Shown here in pieces: positions 1 to 12,440 of a DNA stretch of 64,000 nt (the stretch's first letter is position 1; each line of letters begins with the position of its first letter). The stretch covers positions 1 to 64,000 of the forward strand of contig WNNJ02000965.1 of assembly GCA_012934845.2 (NCBI GenBank), written 5' to 3'. The stretch is from Pomphorhynchus laevis. Lineage: Eukaryota > Acanthocephala > Palaeacanthocephala > Echinorhynchida > Pomphorhynchidae. The notes beneath the pieces were generated by a model. That model was given only the letters and a program-made list of their open reading frames with translations. It was not told the DNA's origin and did no database searches. Position numbers and translations under genes: made by a program.

Positions 1-145
1 TTGAGGAATGCTCGGTTGAGGAATGTTGGGTTGTGGAATGTTGGTTTGAAGAATTTTGGGTTGTTGAATGTTCGGTTGGAATGTTGGGTTGAAGAATTTT
101 GGGTTGTTGAATGTTCGGTTGTGGAATGTTGGATTGAGGAGTTCT
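1..145. repeat. GT-rich minisatellite at window edge
   Basis: Degenerate head-to-tail units of about 14-15 bases built on the words GGTTG, GGAATGTT and GGTTGTTGAATGTTC, with alternating GGAATGTT and AGAATTTT variants. The array runs off the left edge. It stays open in one frame only because the units are stop-poor; I see no protein family in it. Confidence 0.8.
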
Positions 146-629
146 TTCTGATGGCTCTCAGTCTTTATTCTATTATAAGGTAAATTATCTATTTATTAAT
201 GTATAAAAATACATACTGATGTTATCATATTAATATTATCACATTTATAAGAGTAAATACATCATTAGTATGCATTTGCCCCAGAATATATAATGGTTTT
301 GAAAAAATAGTCCCGAAACCAGATGACATAGCTGTTCTTTTTGATCTGATATATTCTAAATATGCATAGCATATTGTAATACCTATTTAAACTACTACAA
401 TCTACTTAAATTTTTTGTTTACTTTACATAATTTTTGGTTGTGCTGTGCCTTTTACATAATTATTTTTCATACATATAATTTGGAATTGTAAATTAAGTT
501 AAAGACCTTAATTTATTCTTTTAATTTATGTATATGGTTCCGTTGCTATGATTGGTTGTGAAATATAATCCAAAACCTTATAGCATGGCAGTTCTTTCAG
601 ATAACGTCTAATCTATATTCCAATCCATG

Positions 630-895
630 GTCTTAGCAGATCAATAATGTGATCGTAAAATGTTTATAATGATCCATTATTGATAAAGGTTTATTAGAGT
701 TGGATCAAAAAGAAAGAACTTTTATTGATGTTTAGCTAAGAATATTACAGAATATTACAATGTAATTTTTTAAAGTTTTTTATTGTAATTTTCTGAAGAT
801 ACTAACAGATGTCAGCAAAATATCAAATAAAAGTCCCCCTTTTTGATCTATCTGCTAGAATTCGTTATTAATAGTGTGATCATTGATACATTTTT
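630..895. repeat. Fold-back repeat with TTTTTGATC-type arms
   Basis: The left arm (about 663-712) contains GATCCATTATTGATAAAGG and ends in GTTGGATCAAAAAG. The right arm (about 838-890) reads CCCCTTTTTGATCTATCTG followed by an ATTGATA end. They are imperfect inverted copies separated by about 120 bases. The same word recurs twice in direct orientation at 2195-2330, so this is a small repeat family. Confidence 0.5.
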
Positions 896-2194
896 AATAT
901 TTTAAATGTTTAAATGTATTAAGAAAAATCAAGTTTAAAAATCTTAAATTAAAAAATTCTTAAGTTAAAAATCTGATTCATAGAAAATCTTAGATTATTT
1001 TATTTCTATAAATCTTTACAAAGTAAAAAATATGCAACCTCAGTGATCTAATATGTTATAGTTTCAATGTTTCAAAATGCATTGAAACAATTTTAAACTT
1101 AAAATATCCACAGAAGACACATCTTGCATATCGATGTTGCTTTAAAGCTACAAAGAAATAAAATTGAGGATTAAAAACTAGTATATTAATTTGACGACCA
1201 TCACCACTAGATTTTTGTAAACAGAATTTAAAAAATCCAATGATGATGTAATTTATATTAATTTTTAATAAAGTAGCCTTAAAGTAACCTGTAAATGCTT
1301 TTGTATGATATTTAAAGTCAATTATGAACTCTTATTGATTCTAACTGATATCCCGCGTCACTTTTTAAGTATTTTAGTTTGTCTCATATATGAACGTGTA
1401 CATTGGTGCTTTATATTGCAATTGACAGATCGATCAATCTTCATTAATCCAACATTTAATTTAAAAATATCGCCTATATATTTTAACATTTCAAATGGAG
1501 AGAGCGTTTGTTAAAATAATATAGTGTTCAAACGCTTTCTGTAAGATAAAATTACCTTTTAATTCAAAAAGCATTCATTTACCCTGTTTCGATACCTTTA
1601 AAAAATATCGGATGAAATATGTTAATATTAATAATTAACTTTGCATCCATTAAGACGATTTTTCGACCAAACCGTAAATGTAAATGATTTTATCTAAATT
1701 AATTCAAAATTATTTTAAAATAATTAAATAATTTTAATAATTTTAATAATTTTATAATTAAATATAAATTTTATATAAAAAATTATAAAAATTTTATATA
1801 TAAAATTTTATTTACATAAAATTTTGCTCATTTTATTTAACTGAAATTGGACTTACGGTTTGGTTAAGTTCTTTTAAAGCCTTATGAATATGACGCCAAT
1901 TAGTAAGCGATATAAAAGTTCAGATAAATTCGAAGTAAATAAATTAAATTAATAAATTGTAAATTAATAAATTTTAAAACATGGCATAATTATTGGTGTA
2001 TAGAATTTTTAAGAAATATAATGAAATATAATATATATTATAAATATTTTGATATTTTCAAAATATTTATATCTTGAAAATATAAATTATTAATTATAAT
2101 AAAATTAAAAATTATAATTTTAAATAATAATTATATTTATATGATTGTATTAAAATGAATATTATATTTCTGCGAAATATCAAATTATTATTTT

Positions 2195-2330
2195 TCTATT
2201 TTTGATCCATCTCCAATAATTCTGTATCAATAATGAATCATTATCAACTATTTAAAGAAGTTAGTGAAATATCATGTAAATTGCCCCTTTTTTGATCCAG
2301 CTCCAATAATTCTGTATCAATAATGAATTA
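2195..2330. repeat. Direct pair of the TTTTTGATCCA repeat
   Basis: Two nearly identical copies of about 40 bases, each starting TTTTTGATCCA and containing CTCCAATAATTCTGTATC, lie about 90 bases apart. They match the arms of the fold-back repeat at 630-895. Confidence 0.6.
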
Positions 2331-3124
2331 TAAAATTTTATAATTTTCAAATTTGATTGAATTTAAAACCGGATTATTATCACAATTCGGTTAATATAAT
2401 GAAATATAAACACATGAAATATAATTTTGAAATACAAATTACGGTTTGCTTGACTCTTTATTTTTTACTAACTAAAGCAAATGTCCCAATTTATTAATCT
2501 TTAACCAACTAAACGCTTTCGGAATATTTCTATAAATTTGAGATGTTTTTAAACTACAATACAACTAATAATAATTAGTATATTATTATTAATAATAATA
2601 TTATTGTTAATAATATATTATCGTTAATAATTAGTATATTTAATGGTTAGTAATTGGACAAATGTATTCTATCAATCATTCGTCAACTAATTGCATCTTC
2701 AAGATATCGTATTAATTATTTTTTATTTGTACTAAGTTGTAGCATTTATACTATTACAGAAACTTACTTTAAAGTGGCGGAATTTTATACTGCAAATCAG
2801 TAAATTATGTAAATTAATTAATTAATAAATCAATTTTAAATTAATAAATTTTAAATAATAAAAAAAACGAATTCGAAAAACAATTAAAATTTTGTAAGTT
2901 TAAGAAAATGTTTACAATCAGTGATCGAAATATTGATTCAAATACTTTTTTATTTGTTCTACAAAATTGGTTACGTCGAGTCATTGACAAGCACACAAAA
3001 ATATTTCTAAATAAAAATTAAATAATAAATAAATATTAAATAATTAAATCATAATTAAATAATTAAAATTGTAATTTATATTACAATCGTATTAATATAT
3101 AATCGTAAATTTATATTGTAATCT

Positions 3125-4075
3125 TATTAATTATGAAATTTAAAATTAAAGAAAATAACCGACGATGTATCATAATAAGGATTAGATGTCATCAGGAGGA
3201 ACTGCTATGTTATCAGGTTTCGGCCCCTAACTCCTCAACACAACATAGCAGCGGGGTCAAATACATGCTAATGATGTATTTCCTCTGAAATAACTATCTA
3301 GTATCTTATTCTAATACAAAATATATTATTTATTATCCATCCATAAAAATTTGCCACTTAAGATTTAAATTTATTCTTTATATTATTGTGTTGATTTATA
3401 TATTTTACTATTTTCTGCTTGTTGTTATTGTTATAGTAACCTAGTTTAAAATATGTATCTATTAAATTATTTAAATGATTTTGAAGAAAACCTTAAAATT
3501 TCAAATTATATTTCAGATTATATTTATTATATTTATGCTCATGCAAAAATGTTTCTTGTAAATTTAAATATGTCATCTTTACGATATAAATTAATAGTAG
3601 TTTTAGTTAATGTTAATTTAATGTTCATATTTAAATATATACCTTCTTTATCATTAATATTGGTTGCCGACCCCGCTTTCATACGGGATTAACGGCAAAA
3701 GAAGAATGTATTACATTTAATATTATGTGGTATGCATTAATGATCATGCAAACGTGTTTCTTGCACATTTAAATATGTCATATTTACAATACAAATTAAT
3801 AGTAATTTTAATTACTGTATATATCAACATATTTAGCCAACCTAAATCATTTAAACCGATTTTAAATGATTTTAAATTTATTCTTTATATTATTGTGTTG
3901 ATTTATATATTTTACTATTTTCTGCTTGATGTTATTTTATAGTAACCTAGTTTAAAATATGTATCTATTAAATTATTTAAATGATTTTAAAAGCCAATAT
4001 CGTTACAAATTGTTGCAATTCTTAAAATTTCATTATTTAATGTATTATGTTTAATATTCGGTATGGTTTAATGCT
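3125..4075 (+). repeat. Palindromic MITE-like repeat, longest copy with duplicated 3' part
   Basis: Best copy of a family seen about ten times in the window. A hairpin core has CTGCTATGTT at 3202-3211 and AACATAGCAG at 3242-3251. Outside it, the left flank (TGTATCATAATAAGGAT) and right flank (TATCTTATTCTAATAC, ATTATTTATTATCC) are imperfect inverted copies, so most of the element is one long palindrome. The following AT-rich 3' portion occurs twice, at about 3366-3485 and 3875-3990. No transposase was seen, which suggests a non-autonomous element. Confidence 0.75.
3662..3696. other. GC-containing stem-loop
   Basis: TTGCCG and CGGCAA enclose CCCG and CGGG around a CTTTCATA loop. This compact hairpin sits between the two copies of the repeat 3' part. 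Its function is unknown; it is not a tRNA. Confidence 0.4.
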
Positions 4076-7000
4076 CTTGTATTACTACCAGAGTCTTCAT
4101 GGATATATCTATATTGTTGAAATGTCTGAAATTGAATTTGTATTTCACTATAATTGGCAAAATACGCGTTATTATTAAGCCCACATCATTAATAATCCTT
4201 GGGCACTTTCTTAAGTCTATCCTCTTCCACTTTAATAGCACGGTTTACAACACAATTATATTTAACAAAGAATTATTTAATAAATTTTAGCTGTAAGTTG
4301 TCTATTTTCTTTCGGATATTTTTACTTAAACCGAATTTACGAATGTCAGACCAACAAATTTTCTCTTGTAAATTCAAACATTACAAAATGCAACCTAGGT
4401 ATGTCCTTGCACTTCTAGCATTTCCTTATCATCGTGATAATTATTTATTTTTTAGAAACAATTCCTTGCATGCAAAAGTAATAATGAACTTCCATCCGAA
4501 TTTTTTTGTTTATGGTCCTTTACATATTAGCATAATTAAACTACCACCTTATCAAAAGCATTTTGTTTCAATGGTAATTATTTAATGCTACCATTATAGC
4601 TACTAAGCAAAAAGGTAGCACATACTTTCCGGAAGAATAGAATATCTTCCAGAGTAAATAGAATGTTTTTAGTCACAACTTTCGACTGCAAAAGCGTGGG
4701 AAGCTTTTGTTAAAATAGGAAGATTTATTTGACTTCATATATTTCCGTATTTACATAATCTGTCTTACTTTACAAAACTCTTTTAGAGGTTTTATGCTAA
4801 CATTGGGGTTTTGCTTTAATCGCAATAGAACCGAGAAATAAAAAGTAATCAACAAAGAATAACGCGACTTAATACATCAGGAATATCTATTTATTTATAA
4901 ACCACCCATTAAGTTTGAAAAAGCCTTCGCCTAAAGCAGTAAGCAATTTGACATTTAATTTTATATCAAATTTATAATTAAATCTTAAATTATTTTAAAT
5001 TATTTAAGAGTTAATTATTTAATTATTTATTAAATAAATTATTTATTTAATTATTTTTAAATTATTTCTTTAAATTATTTATTTTAGTTAATGAACCTTA
5101 AATACAAAAATACTTTGAATAATAAAATGCTTGGAATTCGTTCCCTTCGTACATCTACTTGACTTTCTTGTTCATACTATTCAAAATTCGTCTGCGAAAT
5201 TATTTTTATCAGTTTGGTATTTTTTGTCAATTTCACTGGCAAATGCGCCGTTGGCACGCATTTGCCACTCAAAATAAATATAACTTTTTTAATATCGAAT
5301 TTTAAGTTACATTTAACTGCCTTATTTAAAACGTTTTTACTGTACTTTGAATTCAATACAAATTATTTAAAACTATTTAAAAATAACTTTTATTAATTAA
5401 TGTTTTTAATTTTGATTAACAAGAAAGATTGGCTTTAAATGCCATTGAAATGACTTCAATGCTAAGACAGACTTTACCAAGTCTATCCACATACTATTAG
5501 CTCATGACTAGTAAATAACTTAATCCAAACAAAAATTAGATGGTTACTCTGAAAGATAGAGGGTACGCTTTCCTCTTTGAGACAACGCTTCTGATGTAAT
5601 TTCAATAATTTGTTAGATTACTTATAGGTTAACTATAAGTTATGAATGCATTAAGTTAAAATAGATCAATTTATTTCGTTTTATTTAAACTCATTAAAAT
5701 TAATAAGCGACAATTTCGATTATTCCGCTATTATTGTTGTTTTGATTGTTGTGATTGCGTTCATGAAATCGTCATAATGTCACCATCTGCTAGGATTGTA
5801 TTATTCAAAGCTGATTTATACCTTTGTTTTCATGGATTACCGCTCTATATACTTACATCCATATTGATATTGCTAAATTGTTGAAAATGAACAACTAATA
5901 AGTTTTAATCTACTAGGAACAAAAGTTTTGCAATCAAAATGCTACATCATTGACGAGCTAATTTTAAACAAAAATGCTTGTTCGTCGCATACAAATAAAG
6001 ACAAAGTAAATGGACACAAATTAATTTAATTTAATTAAAATAATTATTTTTAATTAAATTGTCTTTAATTAAGACAATTTAATTCTCCATACTAATTTAA
6101 AACTCAATGTAATTCAAAAGTTTACATACTATTATGAACAACCAGAAAGCGAAAATCGCACGAACGACATAATTGTATTAAAACAAATCCATTTCAAATT
6201 TTTAGATTTTTTATTAACAACACTTGCAGCAAATACGTTGTTTAATGAGGCAAAATTAATATAAAATCTTAAATAAAATTAAAACTGTGCAACACAAATA
6301 ACAAAATCTAAAAGGCTACCAATAAATCAGAAGATATAATATATAAAAAAATGGGATTTTTTATTTGAATGAAGAATTTCCAAAGAAGAGAGAGACAAAA
6401 AATTAGTTCAATTTTATCTTTGAATTGATAGCATTGATATTTGAATTATAGAAAAAAACTGGCATCATCTAATTACATAAGTCGGCATTTATAATTATTT
6501 ATAATTTAATTATTTAAATTTTATTAGCATTATTTTTTAATTTATAAATAATATAAAATACGTATATTTAGTTAGCTGATCTGATCAAATTATTGTCATG
6601 ATTGTCTTCAACTAAGTGACAAATATCACGAGACAACTGTTGCGCTTTATTAAGCCACTTGACATGTCTGCTTTATTACAGTCTGCAAGATACCGCAATT
6701 TTAGCAAATTTTGTAATTCGACACATTTTATGTTAAAATAGAACGGGTGTCATTGAATATAAAAATATACCAGTAAACGTCTCCATTATGCATCTATATT
6801 ATCAGATAAGTAATAAAATTGTTTCTAGGTAGTTATAATTTGTATAAAATACAAGTATTTCATATTTTGAAACATTTAAAAATATTCGTAGATTATTTTG
6901 TAGAATATATAAAATCATATTTTGATTTTATATTAATATTTAATATATTATATATTTAATATTTAATATTATAAAGCCATTACAATTCAATATTTAAATT

Positions 7001-8103
7001 GTATTATTTTGTATTGTATAAACAATACGATATTCTGTAAAAAGCTGTAAAGAAATAAAAATAAACAAAACATCAATTTATCAGATTTGTGTTCACTTTA
7101 AATCTTGAAAGCTATCTTACATTAGCTAAATCTTATAGTTTTAATAGCTTGCTATTAATGACGCGATAGATTAACTTTCATTTCATATTAACGACTTTCA
7201 ATATACATATAAATAATATGTTAGATTCAATCTTCGATCAATTTAATTTATTCAGGTGTTAATTTATTCCCCTATTAAAATAGCACGTAAAATGTAAAAC
7301 TGATGCCGATAGTGACGCACTGTGTTCTTCCTCGCCTTTGAAGAAACCTACACCTGAATAAATCAAATCAACGAGATGAAAAACTCAAATCACCATTCTG
7401 GAATGTTAAATGCTATTTTATAGAACGTATGTTTATGCAAATTAGCGTAAACAAAATGCTTTTTGAAAGTTTAACATTTTCTCGGTTCTTCACATAATCA
7501 CACGATTTATAGACAGGAGATAGCAAATATGTAAAAATTCCCACGTTTTCCAAGCTGATTATTAACTTCACTTTTTACGAGAAATTACAAATCTAGTTAA
7601 CGCTACGAAGGTAAGCGAATCTTCATTTTGTTGATGTAGATGTAAAATTTAATGTTTGAACATTTAAAAAATGTTAACATATTAAACTATTTAGAATGAT
7701 CTTGTAAAGCGATTTTATAATCAAAAATGATTATTTTGATTTTGCTGATCACAGTCGGAAGTAATGTAGGATAACAATAAATATAACTAAATAAATAATA
7801 GTAAATAATAAATAAATAATATTATAATAATACTATTTATATTATAATATTATTATAATAAGGTATGACTTTCATTTAAATGTTTAATTGTAATATGATA
7901 TTAAATACAGAATCATTTAAGAATTATTAAATTATTTTTACAAAATCGATGATCACTTTAAAATAATCCAAAATATAATTATATTCTTTAATAAATGTAA
8001 CAATTTGTACACGACATAAGATCTTCTAAAATATTCATTACTATTTAAGAAGAAAAGTTTTTTTAAGTGACAAATGTGACTATCAGTCACTTTTACAAGT
8101 CCA
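4076..8103. other. AT-rich stretch, no gene seen
   Basis: Several open frames of 60-128 codons exist on the plus strand, but their composition is Phe/Leu/Ile/Asn-rich, as expected by chance in AT-rich DNA, and no family is recognisable. A GGCAAATGCG...CGCATTTGCC hairpin lies near 5237-5267. Confidence 0.6.
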
Positions 8104-8670
8104 CTAAAATGGCAAAAAATTATAAATTAGGATTCCGTAGAAATGTAAATAAACATTTTTTAAATTGTACATATGAAGATGATGCAGTAACATTTGAGGG
8201 AAGATTGTTCCACAGTTTAGGCCCTGCAATCGAGTATGATCGATACGCGGTGAGCGAAAAATGACGTGGAACATATAATCTTGATCTTGTATAGAATGAC
8301 TGCGAATCGAAATATAAGTTGTGGATTTACTGGATAATGTAGGTAAGATGAGCTGTGAAGGGGCGTTGGCATTTATGATATTCCACATAAAGCATGCTAG
8401 TTTAAACCTTATGCGGTTCGTGATGTCTAGCCAAGACAGCGAATTAGAATAACGCGATATGTGATCGAATTTCCTTAATCGAAAAATAACTCTAACGGCC
8501 GAATTTAGAATACTTTGCAAAGGTTTGAGCGATGATTTCGGGTAGCTAATAAGAAGACTGACAGAATAATCAAGTTTGGAAATCAGAAGAAAATTCACTA
8601 ATTTCACCGTAGTGAGAGTATCGAGATGATGTCTTACTTGCCTAATGTCCCTCAAGATAAAAAACAGCAT
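8104..8670 (-). pseudogene. CR1/L2-like LINE fragment, C-terminal part of reverse transcriptase ORF
   Basis: The 188-codon minus-strand frame carries the block found downstream of the reverse transcriptase in CR1/L2/Rex-type LINEs. Its order is an arginine/valine segment, KLDYSVSLLISYPKSSLK, LQSILNSAVRVIF, FDHISRYSNSLSWLDI and NRIRFKLACFMWNI. In intact relatives this corresponds to the pattern 'LDYCNSLL...LQ..QNSAAR...H..L..LHWLP...RI.FK'. No catalytic RT motifs or endonuclease are present here, so this is a 5'-truncated relic. The match is pattern recall and was not computed. Confidence in LINE origin is high; the exact clade is uncertain. Confidence 0.75.
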
Positions 8671-8699
8671 CGAGCTTACTGTCCGATGAAAGGAAGAAA

Positions 8700-9299
8700 T
8701 GACAAGTGGGAATCAAATTTAATAGTTTGTACTAATAGTTTGTACTATTTAATATCCAAATACAATAATAAATTACTTGATAACGATTATATTAATATTA
8801 TTTAATATTTAATTTAATATTTAATATTATTAATATAAACTGCAGTAGAATGCGTGTATAAACTAGTAATAATGAAACAATCTTGTGGATAAATTTCATT
8901 TTCAAAAGTTCATTACATTTTCAAAACGTTTTTGACTTCTAACGAACCTTTTTTATTGTTCTCTGGCTTATTTTCCTCTATTTCATGTGTATTTGCAAAT
9001 GTTTTTGTTAGATCTCGTACATTTAGAATGCAGCACGATTTTTTGTTGAATATCGTTAAGAGTGTCGACTAATTGACGTTATTAATGCTAATTATAATTG
9101 TTGTTTGAGACAATGCTTTAGTATGCAGCATGTTAAATTTTATATTTACTACTAAAATCAAATTTGATTACATCAAATTACACTTTGAAATCAAATTTGA
9201 TTTCAAAGTTTAAGTCATTCTTAAATTATTTGTTTATATAATTAAGTATATATGAAATAGATTTTTGTAATTTCCCTGACAGTTATTAGCATAAAACAA
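8700..9299. other. AT-rich, nothing recognised
   Basis: Simple AT-rich sequence with short palindromes, such as CAAATTTGATTACATCAAATT near 9170. No gene or known repeat family seen. Confidence 0.5.
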
Positions 9300-9377
9300 A
9301 TCGAATATTGCGTGGAGTTTCTATAAAACAGACAACAAAAATATAATTAATTTGGCGAATAGACACGTGACTGATTA
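9300..9377. repeat. Left direct repeat flanking LINE fragment
   Basis: Starts ATCGAATATTGCGTGGAGTT and ends CACGTGACTGATTA. It matches 10450-10521 except for a one-base change and a five-base length difference. Together the pair brackets a block of about 1.1 kb. Confidence 0.85.
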
Positions 9378-9931
9378 GTGTAGTATTAATGAGTGGTAAC
9401 ACCTTAAGTTATCTGATAAAGATCCTCATTTTTTGTGATTCGTTAAATAATCATTACCTGAAGACAAATGATCAAGTTGACTACTAGTGATCGCCTGTCT
9501 TATATCGTTGCTTACGGCAACGATTATTCGAGTCGATTAGAAGATTTTATAAAGAGCGTAGCTTTAGATAGTGAATTAAAAGTTTTAAAAGTAGGTGAAA
9601 AATTATCATGGAAGTTCGCCGTTTCTTAATGATATCACTGCTGCCCATTTAAAAAAGGTTTTGAAGCGGTCTTATGCCTCTTCTGTTATTCCTTTTTCGA
9701 TATACAACAGGCTAAAGTTGTTTAACAGCATACTTTCAATTTGCGATCAAAATAATAATCATTTGTTTTTCATACATTAAGAATTTAGTACATTAAGATA
9801 TTTAAGTTAAACAAATTAATAAATTTAAAAATGCTGCATTCAAACCAATAATCTTCAATGTTTTAAAATCTGTTCAATCAACAATTAAAAAAATCAAGTC
9901 TGATAAGTTCGTCCTTTATCTGCTTGCACGG

Positions 9932-10436
9932 CTAATCCGATAGCAATCCCTCGTCGTCGCAAACGGCCTGTTCGACTACCCGCAAATGTTTCCATTTTTT
10001 GATCATCCACGTTACATCAAGCAAGTATGTTACTGTATCGTCCGAAGGTATCAAAAGTCTTACAGTGGAGATCTGAAGCTTATCACTCGAAGCAGTGGGG
10101 AAGGAAGCATTTCCGCTTGCGGTAGCCACTTTGGGTGTGATGGTGCCACTTGACGTTGATTTGTCGGATTGGCCAGGGTGTTTAGTCTGTAAATGCTTCT
10201 TTATGATTTCTCGACAAGTATATGATTCCTCACAATCCATATTGCGATAATATCGAAGGTCCGGTAGAGTGTCATGGGATTGGTCGTTCATTACCAGAGA
10301 TCCACTATTGTACGAATTTCCGCACGTCCCGCTTGAATCGAGATGACTCTCTGTCGTCGTATTACTAATATTTTCAACACATGCACGCCTCGTATGTTCA
10401 TTCTCGAGTTGTCACAAAGCACATTGTATTCCCAGA
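9932..10436 (-). pseudogene. Putative N-terminal zinc-finger piece of an RLE-type LINE
   Basis: An open minus-strand frame from about 10436 to 9932, bounded upstream by a stop; the first Met is at 10291. It is Ser/Thr-rich and contains a degenerate C2H2-like finger (CEESYTCREIIKKHLQTKH followed by PGQ). This resembles the finger plus 'HP' near the N terminus of R2/R4-type elements. The rest, including LLIPSDDTVTYLLDVTW, is not recognised. It lies wholly inside a pair of direct repeats of about 75 bases. The finger lacks one canonical cysteine. It could instead be a host zinc-finger fragment; confidence is low to moderate. Confidence 0.4.
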
Positions 10437-10449
10437 ACTTCGTCAAGAA

Positions 10450-10521
10450 ATCGAATATTGCGTGGAGTTTCTATAAAATAGACAACAAAAATATAATTGG
10501 CGAATAGACACGTGACTGATT
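10450..10521. repeat. Right direct repeat flanking LINE fragment
   Basis: Near-copy of 9300-9377, preceded by CTTCGTCAAGA instead of AT-rich DNA and followed by a GC-richer tail. No PBS, polypurine tract or TG...CA ends were seen, so it is not an LTR. Confidence 0.85.
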
Positions 10522-11578
10522 ACTGAGGTCAGTCGCCCCGTCAACATCTTGTGAACTCCCTTCCTGCATTTTACCTGCGATTATCAGACATTTCGCCAGA
10601 GGAAAACATATTATTTATAAAATTATAATATAAATATATTTATATATATTATATATATTATAATATAATATATTTATAATATAAAACATATATTATAAAA
10701 TAATTAATTCTATAATTCAATAAAATTAAATTAAACATTTTGATAAATTAAATTCATGAATTCAATTATAATTCTATATTTATAAACTAAATGTCTAAAC
10801 TGATCGCTAATTAATCCAATGAAGTAACTGCAATAACTAATTTAAACATAATTTAAATTGATAAATAATCTAAATTAAATTATTTAAATTTTAATAGGTT
10901 TGTATGTAATACATAAAAGATGTAAATTTAAAAGATTCTTTATAACTATCCATGACGTTTGTTGCTCTTTAATAAATACATATTGGGCTGCACAATACAT
11001 AAAATAAGATTGATCACAAATAATTGATAATTTAGTCATAAACCCTATATCGACTAACTAAAATCAATTAAATATTCCATCATTTTGTATGTGATTTATA
11101 TGTTATGTTTAATTTTGTAACACAATTGTATAATTTATACAGTATAGATTAATACTCGCTAATTGAAAAGCAGCAAATTAAATTAAAAGCAGTATAACAT
11201 CCTTACATTTCACTGATAAATTAAATGGGTATTTTATCTACTGGGAATTAATGATTGATGTGTTAAAACAAATTTTTTAGACTCTTATATACAATAGAGA
11301 ATGATTGATGCTCTACTTGATAGATAATGATTTTTTAGTGTATCTACCGAGAAGACAAAATAAAATGAGTTTTTTTTTCAAGAATTTTGGACTATTGTGA
11401 TAGTTCTGTTCAAGTGTAATGAAAATATAATGATTGATGTATTTTAAGAAGATTTGTATAATTATTGTTTTATGCTAGTCAGCAATTAATGAAATAATTT
11501 GACGCAAATGACTGAACCTACGTATTTTACACTATAAATTAAAAATAAAGATAAATAATTATAAATTACAAATTGTAT
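10522..11578. other. AT-rich, nothing recognised
   Basis: Mostly simple A/T sequence with palindromic TATAATATA tracts at 10610-10720. No gene seen. Confidence 0.5.
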
Positions 11579-11657
11579 AAGATTTTATACAATTTATATT
11601 TATATAACGATTTAATTTATAATAAAAATAAAAAAAAATAAAAACCAATTTTTATGA
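11579..11657. repeat. Left copy of a ~78-bp direct repeat around an RLE LINE tail
   Basis: Begins AAGATTTTATACAATTTATA and ends ACCAATTTTTATGA. It is identical to 12273-12350 apart from one base in a poly-A run. Similarity continues more weakly to about 11685, where the LINE sequence starts. Confidence 0.85.
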
Positions 11658-11685
11658 ATAAAATCAATTTTTAATAAATAATAAC

Positions 11686-12126
11686 GTCCCAAACATTCTA
11701 GAGCCATCCAATGTATGCAGATCGGACGGTCGACGTCCTGATGGAGTCACCATTTTCCCTTGGCGTGAAGGAAAATGCTTGATGTGGGACGCCACCTGCG
11801 TGGACACCCTCGCAGCCAGCAATGTTAGGAATGCAGCCAGAGGAGCAAGCGAATTAGCTTCATATGCCGAAGAGCACAAACGACTGAAATATGCCGACTT
11901 GACCATGTCCCACATATTTTGCCCTTTTGGAGTAGAGACTTATGGATCACTGGGCTATTCAGCTTTGGCTCTTGTTAAGGGGATAGAAAAAAGATTGAAG
12001 CACGTTACCGGGGATTTACGTGCTACTTCATACTTCCTCCAAAACGTTAGAATTGCCATCCAACGTGGAAATGCTGTCAGTATTCTGGCGACGGTTCCAA
12101 AGGGCAAGAACATGGTAGGCTGGTGA
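11686..12126 (+). pseudogene. RLE-type LINE 3' end: restriction-like endonuclease region
   Basis: The frame is open from about 11694 to 12126. In order it shows RRPDGVTIFPW, a short gap, then LMWDATCVDTLAASN, SHIFCPFGVETYGSLGY and IAIQRGNAVSILATVP. The R-PD...D spacing is the hallmark of the PD-(D/E)XK-like endonuclease at the C terminus of R2/R4-group LINEs, and the ETYG and QRGNA blocks follow it in related elements. The reverse transcriptase is missing, so this is a heavily 5'-truncated copy that keeps its true 3' end (TGA at 12124-12126). It is flanked by near-perfect direct repeats of about 78 bases. Family membership is recalled from patterns, not searched. Confidence 0.75.
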
Positions 12127-12272
12127 TAGCAGCCAGCTCTCCTAAAGAATGACATTTCTCTACGAAGAAGACAAACGTTCTCTTGTATTTATCGTTTTTA
12201 AATATTATTTATGCACTAAAAAATAACAAATTAAAAAAATAAATAAATAATATATAATTAATAAATAATTAC

Positions 12273-12350
12273 AAGATTTTATACAATTTATATTTATATA
12301 ACGATTTAATTTATAATAAAAATAAAAAAAATAAAAACCAATTTTTATGA
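12273..12350. repeat. Right copy of the ~78-bp direct repeat
   Basis: Pairs with 11579-11657. It continues into a partial palindromic-MITE copy (ATTCGATTAAGGAATAGAGA, to about 12440), so the LINE fragment probably landed inside that repeat. Confidence 0.8.
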
Positions 12351-12440
12351 ACTGAATAATAAATAATATACGTTGTATTCGATTAAGGAATAGAGATTAT
12401 CAGTATGAACTGCTGATATTAAGAAAAGAGGATGATTAAT

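Larger units (their letters stand above)
146..3124. other. AT-rich non-coding stretch with repeat fragments
   Basis: No gene seen. Besides simple AT-rich sequence it holds a weak minus-orientation copy of the palindromic MITE-like repeat (about 240-400) and a second short repeat family around 630-900 and 2195-2330, listed separately. Confidence 0.6.

Noticed and set aside
1-145. CRISPR-like array
   Set aside because: Units are contiguous and degenerate with no unique spacers, and the DNA is animal.
4199-4585. 128-codon plus-strand frame as a gene
   Set aside because: Its Phe/Leu/Ser-rich composition is expected in AT-rich DNA; it has no domain, no splice context and no repeat partner.
9300-10521. 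The direct repeats as short LTRs of a retrovirus-like element
   Set aside because: They are only about 75 bases, lack TG...CA ends, a primer site or polypurine tract, and enclose no LTR-type protein.
11664-12155. Minus-strand frames over the 11.7-12.1 kb LINE tail
   Set aside because: They are antisense shadows of the RRPDG...WDATCVDT frame.
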